Of a DNA stretch of 64,000 nt, positions 38,703 to 47,182 are shown in pieces. Within the stretch, counting starts at the first letter, position 1. Every line of letters starts with the position of its first letter. The translations under genes and the position numbers were made by a program. The DNA lies in assembly GCA_004020365.1 (NCBI GenBank), contig SAQR01000010.1:50671-114670 (forward strand). The letters run 5' to 3'. Source of the stretch: Mesorhizobium sp. GTDB taxonomy: Bacteria > Pseudomonadota > Alphaproteobacteria > Rhizobiales > Rhizobiaceae. The notes beneath the pieces were generated by a model. It did no database searches. It was not told where the DNA came from and worked only from the letters and a program-made list of their open reading frames with translations.

Positions 38703-39676
38703 GCCGCTTCCGCCTTCTTGAGAATGATGCGGCCTTGCCGGCGTTCGCCGCGCGCGTTGAGCACCACGGCCAGGATGATGGCGCTGCCCGAAATCGCCAT
38801 CTGCCAGAACGGCGAGATGTTGATCACCGGCAGCGCGTTGGAGATGATGCCGAGGAACAGCGCGCCGAGCACCGCGCCGCCGACCGAGCCGATGCCGCCG
38901 GCGATCGAGATGCCGCCGATGACGCAGGCGGCGATGATGTTGAGCTCGTAGCCGTTGGCGACCTCGACCGAGGCGATGACATAGCGCGAGATCCAGAGAT
39001 AGCCGCAGAGACCGGCGGCCATCCCCGAAATGCAGAAGACGATGAACTTGGTGCGGCCGACGTCGATGCCGGCGTAGACCGACGCGGTTGGATTGACGCC
39101 GATGGCATAGATCGAGCGGCCGAGCGCGGTGCGCGTCATCAACAGGAAGAACAAGGCGATCACCAGTATGGCGATCCACGACAGCACCGGAATGCCGAGA
39201 AAGGCCGCGCGCTGCAGGCCGATGAAATCAGGGCTCATCTGATCGGCATTGACCCAGGCGCCGCCTGAAATGACGAAGGTGGCGCCGCGATAGATGGTGA
39301 GCGTGCCGAGCGTCACCACGATCGAGGGAATGTTCAGGCGCCATACCAAAAAACCGTTGATGGCGCCGAGCACCAGGCCGCCCAGAAGGGCTATGACGAT
39401 CAGCAGCGGGATCGGGATTGCCGGATGCGCTGCGTTCAGCATCGCCACCACCATGCCGGTGAAGCACAGGTTCGACGCCATCGACAGGTCGATCGAGCGG
39501 GTCAGGATCACCACCATCTGCCCCAGCGCCAGGATTATCAGGATCGAGGTATCGTTGAACACCTGGCGCAGATTGCCGAAGGCGGCAAAGCCCGGAAAGC
39601 GCATCGAGATCAGCCCGATCAGCACAACGATTGCCGCGAGCAGCCAGACTTCGCGGTATTTGAGGAAAACCTTCAT
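38699..39676 (-). CDS. rhaP: rhamnose ABC transporter permease RhaP
   Basis: This 325-aa membrane permease is paralogous to RhaQ, with LTRSIDLSMASNL and GRSIYAIGVNPTASVYAGI. It overlaps rhaT upstream and rhaQ downstream by four bases each, giving translational coupling through the transporter genes. Confidence 0.93.
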   Translation of the reverse strand: MKVFLKYREVWLLAAIVVLIGLISMRFPGFAAFGNLRQVFNDTSILIILALGQMVVILTRSIDLSMASNLCFTGMVVAMLNAAHPAIPIPLLIVIALLGGLVLGAINGFLVWRLNIPSIVVTLGTLTIYRGATFVISGGAWVNADQMSPDFIGLQRAAFLGIPVLSWIAILVIALFFLLMTRTALGRSIYAIGVNPTASVYAGIDVGRTKFIVFCISGMAAGLCGYLWISRYVIASVEVANGYELNIIAACVIGGISIAGGIGSVGGAVLGALFLGIISNALPVINISPFWQMAISGSAIILAVVLNARGERRQGRIILKKAEAA

Positions 39677-41214
39677 GCTGCAATCCCTGCTGCCGTCTTG
39701 ACCAGCGTTTCGGCGTCGAGCCCCTTGTTGTCATAGATCGAGGCGATGCGGCCCTCGCGCATGACGACGACGCGGTCGGACATGCCGAGGATCTCGGGCA
39801 GTTCGGACGACACCATGATCACCGACAACCCTTGAGCGACCAGCTCGGCCATGAAGCCGTGCACGGCGGCCTTCGAGCCGATGTCGATGCCTTTGGTCGG
39901 CTCGTCGAGGATGATCACCTTGGGCGCGGTCGCCAGCCATTTGGCGATGACGATCTTCTGCTGGTTGCCGCCCGACAGCGTGCCGACATCCTGGCTGAGC
40001 GAGGCGGCGCGCAAATCGAGCCGCTCGGTGTAGGAGCGGGCCAGCGCGAACTCTTCGGCCAGCTGCAACACACCTGACTTCGACGTGCGCTTGAGCGAGG
40101 GCAGCGAGATATTCTGGAAGATCGGCAGGCCGATCACCACGCCCTGCTTGCCGCGTTCTTCCGGCACATAGACGATGCCGGCGTCGATCGAATCCGCCGC
40201 CGATTTCGGCACGATCGCCTTGCCTTCGAGCGTGATCGTGCCGCTGCTGGTGCGGGTGATGCCTGATATTGCCTGCATCACCTCGCTGCGGCCGGCGCCG
40301 ACAAGACCGTAGAAGCCGAGGATTTCGCCCCTGTGGAGCTCGAAGCCGATGTCGTCGAACTCGGTCGGGTGCGACAGGCCGGAGACGGCAAGCACCGGCG
40401 CGCCGATCTCGGCCTTGCGTTGCGGAAAGATGTGATCGACGGCGCGGCCGACCATCATGCGCACGATCTGGCTCTGGCCGGCATCCCTGATCAGGCCTTC
40501 GCCGACCATCTCGCCGTCGCGGAACACCGTATAGCGGTCGGCGATGCGGTAGATCTCGTCGAACTTGTGGCTGATGAACAGGATCGCCTTGCCTTCGCTC
40601 TTCAGGAACTCGACCAGCAAAAACAGCTCCTCGATCTCCTTCAGCGACAGCGCTGCGGTCGGCTCGTCCATGATGACGATCTGGGCGTCGATCGACATGG
40701 CGCGGGCGACGGCGACGAGGTGCTTGTTGGCGATGCCAAGGTCCTTCAGCCGCGCATCGGCGTCGATGTGGCCGGCGCCCATCGTATCAAGGACTTCACG
40801 GGCATTCTTGCGCATGGTGCGCCAGTCGATGGTTCCGAAGCGCGATCGCGGCGCATGGCCGAGAAAGATGTTTTCGGCCACCGTCAGGTCGTCGAACAGC
40901 ACAGTTTCCTGATGGATGGCGGTGATGCCATGCCCGAAGGCGGCATGCGCGCTGGGCAAGGTGACGGCCTGGCCATCTATACTGATCGTGCCTGTGTCAG
41001 GCTGGTAGATGCCGGTCATGATCTTGACCAGCGTCGACTTGCCGGCGCCGTTCTCGCCGATCAGCGCGGTTACCTGGCCGGGGTAGAGCGACAGGCTGAC
41101 GTCGTGCAGCGCGCGCACGCCGGGAAAACTCTTCGAGATGCCGGACAGAGTCAGGCGCGGAGCCGCAGCCAGAGGCTGCTCGGTGGTCGGGTTGAGTTGG
41201 GCTGTCGTGTCCAT
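39673..41214 (-). CDS. rhaT: rhamnose ABC transporter ATPase RhaT
   Basis: This 513-aa double-ATPase has [12 protein letters not shown] and VIMDEPTAALS in the first half; the second has the divergent AGRSEV loop, [14 protein letters not shown] and VIILDEPTKGID. ATG 41214 is chosen over an upstream in-frame start. It follows rhaS after 83 bases that hold an 8-bp hairpin. In R. leguminosarum this transporter is RhaSTPQ. Confidence 0.94.
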   Translation of the reverse strand: MDTTAQLNPTTEQPLAAAPRLTLSGISKSFPGVRALHDVSLSLYPGQVTALIGENGAGKSTLVKIMTGIYQPDTGTISIDGQAVTLPSAHAAFGHGITAIHQETVLFDDLTVAENIFLGHAPRSRFGTIDWRTMRKNAREVLDTMGAGHIDADARLKDLGIANKHLVAVARAMSIDAQIVIMDEPTAALSLKEIEELFLLVEFLKSEGKAILFISHKFDEIYRIADRYTVFRDGEMVGEGLIRDAGQSQIVRMMVGRAVDHIFPQRKAEIGAPVLAVSGLSHPTEFDDIGFELHRGEILGFYGLVGAGRSEVMQAISGITRTSSGTITLEGKAIVPKSAADSIDAGIVYVPEERGKQGVVIGLPIFQNISLPSLKRTSKSGVLQLAEEFALARSYTERLDLRAASLSQDVGTLSGGNQQKIVIAKWLATAPKVIILDEPTKGIDIGSKAAVHGFMAELVAQGLSVIMVSSELPEILGMSDRVVVMREGRIASIYDNKGLDAETLVKTAAGIAA

Positions 41215-41250
41215 GGTCGTATCAAGCCCTGAAGCAGGTCCGTTTGAGGA

Positions 41251-41276
41251 CGCGGCGGAACCTGAGCCCCGCCGCG
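41251..41276. other. stem-loop between rhaS and rhaT
   Basis: A perfect 8-bp stem cgcggcgg / ccgccgcg (41251-41258 with 41269-41276) and a 10-nt loop lies right after the rhaS stop. On the transcribed minus strand no T-run follows. Its position matches that of the hairpin after chvE, so it may stabilise the binding-protein mRNA. Confidence 0.65.
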
Positions 41277-41297
41277 CCGGCTTGAAGCGCTCCAGGA

Positions 41298-42293
41298 TCA
41301 ATAGATCTTGGAGAACTCTTCGATGTTCGACTTGTCGAACTTGAAGGGCGGTGCCATCGCGGCCGAGTTGGTGTCGTCGAGGGTGACCTTGCCGACGCGG
41401 CCGATCGACAGCGTCGCACCCGGCTTGGCTTCTTCCTTCTTCACCGCCAGATCATGGGCGAGGTAGACGGCCGAGTAGCCGAGATCGATCGGGTTCCACA
41501 GCGCAACCGCCTGGCTGGCGCCGTTGTCGATGAACTTCTTGAACTCCGACGGCAGCGCCAGACCGGTGACGTTGACCTTGCCGATCAGGCCCTGGTCGGT
41601 CACCACCTGGGCGGCGGCGACGACGCCGACCGTGGTCGGTGCGATGATCGCCTTGAGGTTCGGATAGGATTTTAGCAGGCCCTTGGCCTCGTCCGTGCTC
41701 TTGGCCGAGTCGTCGTCGCCGTAGACGGTGGCGACGAGATTGATCTTGGGGAACTTCTCCGGCAGCACCTTCTTGGCCGCTTCGATCCAGGCATTCTGGT
41801 TGGTCGCGGTCGACGAAGCCGACAGGATCGCGACATCGCCGCCTTCCGGCAGATAGTCGGCGGCAAGCTTGATGATGGTCTCGCCGATCAGGTTGGTGTC
41901 CGAGGGGTTGAGGTGGAGCTGGCGGCCTTCCGGAGCGACGCCCGAATCCCACGAGATGACGGTGATGCCGCGATCCATCGCCTTCTTCAGCGCCGGAACC
42001 AGCGCGTCGGCGTCATTGGCCGAAATGGCGATGGCGTCGACTTTTTGGGCGATCAGCGAATTGACCACCTCGATCTGGGCTTCGGCGGTCGCCTTGGTCG
42101 GGCCGGTGTAGATGATGTCGACGTCGCCGAGTTCCTTGGCCGCCTCTTCTGCGCCCTTGTTGGCGGCATCGAAGAAGCCGTTGCCGAGCGACTTCACCAC
42201 CAGTGCGATCTTGACGTTCTCGGCATAGGCGGCATTCACGAACATGGCGGCGGAGAACGCCGCCGTAACCATCAATTTCTTCAGAAAGCTCAT
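41298..42293 (-). CDS. rhaS: rhamnose-binding periplasmic protein RhaS
   Basis: This 331-aa periplasmic sugar receptor has a signal peptide (1-24, ending AYAE) and the ribose-binding-type fold: VVKSLGNGFFDAANKGAEE, then AIAISANDADAL and VISWDSGV. It delivers L-rhamnose to RhaTPQ. It follows rhaR after 49 bases and is preceded by an AGGGAGG ribosome site. Confidence 0.92.
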   Translation of the reverse strand: MSFLKKLMVTAAFSAAMFVNAAYAENVKIALVVKSLGNGFFDAANKGAEEAAKELGDVDIIYTGPTKATAEAQIEVVNSLIAQKVDAIAISANDADALVPALKKAMDRGITVISWDSGVAPEGRQLHLNPSDTNLIGETIIKLAADYLPEGGDVAILSASSTATNQNAWIEAAKKVLPEKFPKINLVATVYGDDDSAKSTDEAKGLLKSYPNLKAIIAPTTVGVVAAAQVVTDQGLIGKVNVTGLALPSEFKKFIDNGASQAVALWNPIDLGYSAVYLAHDLAVKKEEAKPGATLSIGRVGKVTLDDTNSAAMAPPFKFDKSNIEEFSKIY

Positions 42294-42342
42294 CGAATAT
42301 CCTCCCTTGAGCGTTGCATTCCATCCATCGCCGCTGCCAGCC

Positions 42343-43152
42343 TCAGGCCTGCAGCGAAGATTCTTCCCTTTTGGCTGGCGTTGTGCGGGCTACGATCAGC
42401 GTCACACCAGCGGCCTCCAACATCTTGGCCTCGCGATCCTCGATACCGTCGTCGGTGATGACGGTGGCGATGCGCGACAGGCCGCACAGGATCAGGCTCG
42501 ATCGCCTGCGGAACTTCGACGAGTCGACCAGCACCACCAGCTCGTCGGCCTGGTCGATCAGTTTCTGCTCGGCCTGGATCAGCAGCGGATCGCCTTCCAT
42601 CAGGCCGAGCGGCCCAAGCCCTTGCGCGCCCATGAACATGCGGCGCGCATAGAAATTACGCGTCACGTCATTTTCGAACGGCGACAGGATGATGTTCTGC
42701 TCGCGGTAGATGGTGCCGCCCGACAGCATCACCGTGTTCTTGGAGTGTTTGAGCAGGTGCTCGGCGATCGGAAAGGAATTGGTGAAGATCGGCATGCGGC
42801 GGCCGGTCAGGAAATGCACCATCTGGAAGGTGGTGGTGCCGCCATTGATGATGATCGGCTCGCCGTCCTTGCACAGTTCCACGGCATCCCGCGCGATCGC
42901 CCGCTTCTGCGCAGCGTTGATCGTCTCGTTGACGGAAAAAGGCCGGCCGGCAAGGCCGATGAATTGCGGCGGGGTGATCGCCTCGGCGCCGCCACGCACG
43001 CGGCGCAGGCGCTTTTGCACGTGCAATGCGGCGATGTCGCGCCGGATCGTCGCCTCGGACGAGTCCGTCAGGTCGACCATCTCCTGCACCGTCACCACAG
43101 GCTTTTCCTGGACGGCGGACAAAATGATCCTGTGGCGCTCTTTTTCGTGCAT
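42343..43152 (-). CDS. rhaR: DeoR-family repressor of rhamnose genes
   Basis: This 269-aa DeoR-type regulator has an N-terminal winged helix (about 3-58, with TVQEMVDLTDSSEATIRRDI) and a C-terminal sugar-phosphate-sensing domain with NGGTTTFQM and LVDSSKFRRRS. In R. leguminosarum RhaR represses both arms of the locus. It is the first gene of the leftward operon, facing rhaD across a 193-bp gap rich in repeats. Confidence 0.91.
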   Translation of the reverse strand: MHEKERHRIILSAVQEKPVVTVQEMVDLTDSSEATIRRDIAALHVQKRLRRVRGGAEAITPPQFIGLAGRPFSVNETINAAQKRAIARDAVELCKDGEPIIINGGTTTFQMVHFLTGRRMPIFTNSFPIAEHLLKHSKNTVMLSGGTIYREQNIILSPFENDVTRNFYARRMFMGAQGLGPLGLMEGDPLLIQAEQKLIDQADELVVLVDSSKFRRRSSLILCGLSRIATVITDDGIEDREAKMLEAAGVTLIVARTTPAKREESSLQA

Positions 43153-43194
43153 GGTTCCTCCCTGCCATCACATCTAGGCACTCAAAACGCGCAG

Positions 43195-43267
43195 TGTCAA
43201 TCATTTCCGATCAGATAAATCCATTGTGCAGCGCAATATGATCGTTGTTGATCGTTTGTGATTGACA
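43195..43267. promoter_or_regulatory. probable RhaR operator region
   Basis: Within the rhaR-rhaD gap lie inverted copies of tgtcaatca (43195-43203) and tgattgaca (43259-43267), and a quasi-palindrome ATTG-N7-CAAT at 43223-43237. Three 10-base direct repeats start at 43239, 43249 and 43259 (tgatcgttgt, tgatcgtttg, tgattgaca). One-turn spacing would place three contacts on one DNA face. The repeats are seen; binding by RhaR is inferred. Confidence 0.6.
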
Positions 43268-43345
43268 ATGCCGCCGCTTGCGTAGAAATTCGGACGCAAA
43301 GGGACCGCGCCTTTTTGCGCGTCTCACGTCACGGGAGGATTACCT

Positions 43346-45448
43346 ATGCTTGACACGCGCTCCGGCACGCGCCTCGCCAATCTTTGGGATGAGGCGAAAG
43401 CCCTGGCAATGAGCGAGCCGGAACGTCTCGTCTATCGCTCGAATGTTCTTGGCTCCGACAAGCGCGTCACCAACTATGGCGGCGGCAACACCTCTTCCAA
43501 GATCTGGCAAAAGGATCCGCTCACCGGCGAAAGCGTGGAGGTGCTGTGGGTGAAGGGTTCGGGCGGCGACAGCGCCTCGATTAAAACAGACGGTTTCGCC
43601 ACCCTCTACATGGATAAGTTGCGTGCGCTTAAGGGTCTCTATCGCGGCCTCGAGCATGAGGACGAGATGGTCGCCTATCTGCCGCATTGCACCTTCAATC
43701 TTAACCCACGCGCGGCCTCGATCGACACGCCGCTGCATGCCTTCGTGCCGAAGCCGCATGTCGACCACATGCATCCCGACGCCATCATCGCGATTGCCGC
43801 CGCCAGGGATTCGCAGGCGCTGACCAGGGAGATCTTCGGCGAGACGATCGGCTGGCTGCCATGGAAGCGCCCGGGCTTCGAACTCGGCCTGTGGCTGGAA
43901 AAATTCTGCTCCGAAAACCCTGAGGCCAAGGGTGTCGTGCTGGCGAGCCATGGCCTGTTCACCTGGGGCGACAGCCCTCGGGAATGCTACGAGACGACGA
44001 TCTCGGTGATCAATCGGGCGATCGAATGGTTCGAGCGCAAGTCTGAAGGCAAGCCGATCTTCGGCGGCGAAGTCGTCAAATCGCTCGACGCGCCGGCGCG
44101 TCGCGCCGTGGCGGCAAGGCTGATGCCGAGGATCCGCGGCCTGATCTCGGAGAAGAGCCACAAGCTTGGCCATTTCGACGATTCGCCGGCCGTGCTCGAA
44201 TTCGTCAATTCGAAGGATTTGCGCCCGCTGGCGGCGCTCGGCACCTCCTGCCCGGATCATTTCCTGCGCACCAAGATTTGGCCGCTGGTCATCGAGTTCG
44301 ATCCCAAAAATCCCGATGTTGATGCCGTCATCGCCCGCCTCGCCGACGATTTGGCGGAGTATCGCGTTGGCTACCAGGCCTATTATGACAGGTGCAAGCA
44401 TGCGGATTCGCCGCCGGTGCGTGATCCGAACGCCGTGGTCTATCTGATGCCCGGCGTCGGCATGTTCACCTTCGCCGGCGACAAGGCGACGGCGCGCATT
44501 TCGGGCGAATTCTACGTCAATGCCATCAATGTCATGCGCGGCGCCTCGACGGTGTCGACCTATGTCGGACTGCCCGAGCAGGAAGCGTTCGACATCGAGT
44601 ACTGGCTGCTCGAAGAGGCAAAGCTGCAGCGCCTGCCAAAGCCGAAGGCGCTTGCCGGCCAGATCGCGCTGGTCACCGGCGGCGCCGGCGGCATCGGCCG
44701 GGCGACGGCCAACCGGCTGCTGCGCGAAGGCGCCTGCGTCGTGCTGGCCGACATCGACGAGACCGCCCTTGCCGGCGCCAATGACGAGTTGGCCAAGGCC
44801 TATGGCAATGATTTCGTGCGGCCGGTGGTGATCGACGTCACCTCAGAGGACCAGGTGATCTCCGGTTTCGCCGAAACGGCGGTCGAGTTCGGCGGCATCG
44901 ACATTCTGGTGTCGAATGCCGGCCTGGCAACCTCGGCGCCGATCGAGGAGACGACGCTGGCGCTGTGGAACAAGAACATGGACATCTTGTCGACCGGCTA
45001 TTTCCTCGCTTCGCGCGAAGCATTCCGGCTGTTCCGGGCGCAGAAGATCGGCGGCAATGTCGTCTTCGTCGCCTCCAAGAACGGGCTTGCGGCATCGCCT
45101 AATGCCGCCGCCTATTGCACGGCCAAGGCGGCCGAGATCCATCTGGCGCGCTGCCTGGCGCTGGAGGGCGCGGAAGCGCAGATCAGGGTCAATGTCGTCA
45201 ATCCAGACGCCGTGCTGCGCGGCTCGAAGATCTGGACCGGCGAGTGGAAGGAACAGCGCGCCGCCGCCTACAAGATGTCGACTGACGATCTGGAGGAGCA
45301 CTACCGTTCGCGCTCGATGCTGAAGCGTTCGGTGTTCCCCGAAGACATCGCCGAGGCGATCTATTTCTTCGCCTCCGACATGTCGGCCAAATCGACCGGC
45401 AACATCGTCAATGTCGACGCCGGCAACGCCCAGAGTTTTACGCGCTAG
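43346..45448 (+). CDS. rhaD: bifunctional rhamnulose-1-phosphate aldolase / dehydrogenase RhaD
   Basis: This 700-aa fusion has an N-terminal class-II aldolase domain (about 1-400, with NYGGGNTSSK and the zinc histidines in KPHVDHMHPD) and a C-terminal short-chain dehydrogenase (about 430-700, with VTGGAGGIGRA, YCTAK and a final NVDAGNAQSF). It cleaves rhamnulose-1-phosphate to dihydroxyacetone phosphate and L-lactaldehyde, and the second domain should oxidise or reduce the lactaldehyde. GGGAGG precedes the ATG. It starts the rightward arm of the rhamnose locus. Confidence 0.94.
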   Translation: MLDTRSGTRLANLWDEAKALAMSEPERLVYRSNVLGSDKRVTNYGGGNTSSKIWQKDPLTGESVEVLWVKGSGGDSASIKTDGFATLYMDKLRALKGLYRGLEHEDEMVAYLPHCTFNLNPRAASIDTPLHAFVPKPHVDHMHPDAIIAIAAARDSQALTREIFGETIGWLPWKRPGFELGLWLEKFCSENPEAKGVVLASHGLFTWGDSPRECYETTISVINRAIEWFERKSEGKPIFGGEVVKSLDAPARRAVAARLMPRIRGLISEKSHKLGHFDDSPAVLEFVNSKDLRPLAALGTSCPDHFLRTKIWPLVIEFDPKNPDVDAVIARLADDLAEYRVGYQAYYDRCKHADSPPVRDPNAVVYLMPGVGMFTFAGDKATARISGEFYVNAINVMRGASTVSTYVGLPEQEAFDIEYWLLEEAKLQRLPKPKALAGQIALVTGGAGGIGRATANRLLREGACVVLADIDETALAGANDELAKAYGNDFVRPVVIDVTSEDQVISGFAETAVEFGGIDILVSNAGLATSAPIEETTLALWNKNMDILSTGYFLASREAFRLFRAQKIGGNVVFVASKNGLAASPNAAAYCTAKAAEIHLARCLALEGAEAQIRVNVVNPDAVLRGSKIWTGEWKEQRAAAYKMSTDDLEEHYRSRSMLKRSVFPEDIAEAIYFFASDMSAKSTGNIVNVDAGNAQSFTR

Positions 45449-45454
45449 CTTTTT

Positions 45455-45560
45455 ACCCTCCCCTTGTGGGGAGGGTCGGCAGGCAGTCGCCGCGAAGCGG
45501 CGATTGCCCGACGGGGCGGGGGTACCTCGCCCGGCCCTGCGGCCACCTCCTCACAAGGGG
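45455..45560. repeat. palindromic repeat element between rhaD and rhaI
   Basis: The gap contains accctcccc / ggggagggt (45455-45476) as a tight hairpin, then an inner stem cgccg / cggcg, and a truncated inverse of the first arm (ctcctcacaagggg) near 45547. This is the common layout of rhizobial palindromic intergenic elements. It lies inside an apparent operon and could affect the rhaD/rhaI ratio. Confidence 0.7.
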
Positions 45561-45595
45561 CAGCGCCAACCGAACGCATATTGGGAGGAAGCACC

Positions 45596-46888
45596 ATGTC
45601 CGAAACCATCATCTCCGCCGACATCGTCGACAAGAACAACGCCGCGCGCGAAGCCGACCTCAAGCGCGATTACGCTGCGCTCGGCGAACGCCTCGACCGA
45701 CGCGGCATCGCCGTCGACGCCATCCGCGACAAAGTTGAAAAATTCGCCGTGGCGATCCCGTCCTGGGGCGTCGGCACCGGCGGCACCCGCTTTGCCCGCT
45801 TTCCCGGCGTCGGCGAGCCGCGCGATATCTTCGACAGGATCGAGGACTGCGCCGTCATCCGGCAGTTGACGCAGGCGACGCCGACCGTCTCGCTGCATAT
45901 TCCGTGGGACAAGGCCGACCCGAACCGGCTGAAGCAGGCGGCCTCCCGCTTCGGCCTCGGCTTCGACGCCATGAACTCCAACACCTTCTCCGACGCCAGT
46001 GACCAAAAACTTTCCTACAAATTCGGCTCGCTGTCGCATGCCGATGCCGCAACCCGCCGGCAGGCGGTCGAGCACAATCTCGAATGCATCGAGATCGGCA
46101 AGGCGCTGGGCTCGAAGGCACTGACGGTGTGGATCGGCGACGGCTCGAATTTCCCCGGCCAGGTCAACTTCGCCAAGGCGTTCGAGCGCTATCTCGACGC
46201 TATGAAGGAGATCTACGCCGGACTGCCTGACGACTGGAAGCTGTTCACCGAACACAAGATGTACGAGCCGGCCTTCTATTCGACGGTCGTGCAGGATTGG
46301 GGCACCAACTACATCATCGCCAAAGAGCTCGGCGACAAGGCCTTCTGCCTGGTCGATCTCGGCCATCACGCGCCCAACGTCAACATCGAGATGATCGTGT
46401 CGCGGCTGATCCAGTTCAAGAAGCTTGGCGGCTTCCATTTCAACGATTCGAAATATGGCGACGACGATCTCGACGCCGGCTCGATCGATCCCTACAGGCT
46501 GTTCCTCGTCTTCAACGAACTGGTCGATGCCGAGCTTGCCGGTGCCGAAGGTTTTGATCCGGCCCACATGCTCGACCAGAGCCACAACGTCACCGACCCG
46601 ATCGAAAGCCTGATGCTGTCGGCGGTCGAGGTGCAGCGCGCCTATGGGCAGGCGCTGCTGGTCGACCGCCAGGCGCTGCAAGCCTATCAGGACGCCAACG
46701 ACGCGCTGATGGCGACGCAGACGCTGAAAGCCGCCTATCGCACCGATGTCGAGCCGATCCTCGCCATGGCGCGGCTGAACACGGGCGGCGCCATCGATCC
46801 GGTCGCCACCTATCGCGCCGCCGGCTACCGAGCCAAGGTCGCGGCGGAACGGCCGGCAGTTGCTGGCGGCGGCGGCGGGATTGTTTGA
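45596..46888 (+). CDS. rhaI: L-rhamnose isomerase
   Basis: This 430-aa TIM-barrel isomerase converts L-rhamnose to L-rhamnulose. It has the metal-binding segments TEHKMYEPAFYSTVVQDWG (about 218-236) and VDLGHHAPNVNIE, and GGFHFNDSKYGDDDLDAG near 280. It is the rhizobial/Pseudomonas-type enzyme rather than the E. coli RhaA type. The start at 45596 has GGGAGGAA upstream; a longer in-frame extension crosses the repeat element and is rejected. Confidence 0.94.
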   Translation: MSETIISADIVDKNNAAREADLKRDYAALGERLDRRGIAVDAIRDKVEKFAVAIPSWGVGTGGTRFARFPGVGEPRDIFDRIEDCAVIRQLTQATPTVSLHIPWDKADPNRLKQAASRFGLGFDAMNSNTFSDASDQKLSYKFGSLSHADAATRRQAVEHNLECIEIGKALGSKALTVWIGDGSNFPGQVNFAKAFERYLDAMKEIYAGLPDDWKLFTEHKMYEPAFYSTVVQDWGTNYIIAKELGDKAFCLVDLGHHAPNVNIEMIVSRLIQFKKLGGFHFNDSKYGDDDLDAGSIDPYRLFLVFNELVDAELAGAEGFDPAHMLDQSHNVTDPIESLMLSAVEVQRAYGQALLVDRQALQAYQDANDALMATQTLKAAYRTDVEPILAMARLNTGGAIDPVATYRAAGYRAKVAAERPAVAGGGGGIV

Positions 46889-46977
46889 TGTCGGCCTTGC
46901 GATTTGCCTGTAGTCGCCAGGTTTGCCGTTGCCATTCGCCGCCTATCTCTAACGTCTGCGATTAGCTGTAAGCCAAC

Positions 46978-47050
46978 ACGCCTTCGTCATCCTAGGGCGG
47001 AGCAGGAGCGAAGCGACGTCGCGGAGACCCTAGGATCCATGCCGTTACAT
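46978..47050. repeat. palindromic intergenic repeat, copy 2
   Basis: A 73-bp near-identical copy of the element at 30158-30229, in the same orientation, between rhaI and ggt. It shares the inverted ends atcctaggg / ccctaggat and the internal agcaggagcgaagcgacgt core. Confidence 0.88.
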
Positions 47051-47182
47051 CAGCCGAAGATCGCAACGGTGGTTACGAAGCGGCCGGCAAGGCTGCACCA
47101 ATCCCTTTCCGTTCTATTGCCATGGACTCGCCCCCTCTAACAGTTTCTTCTAGGCGCATCCCACGCCTCGGAGGAAACGGCC

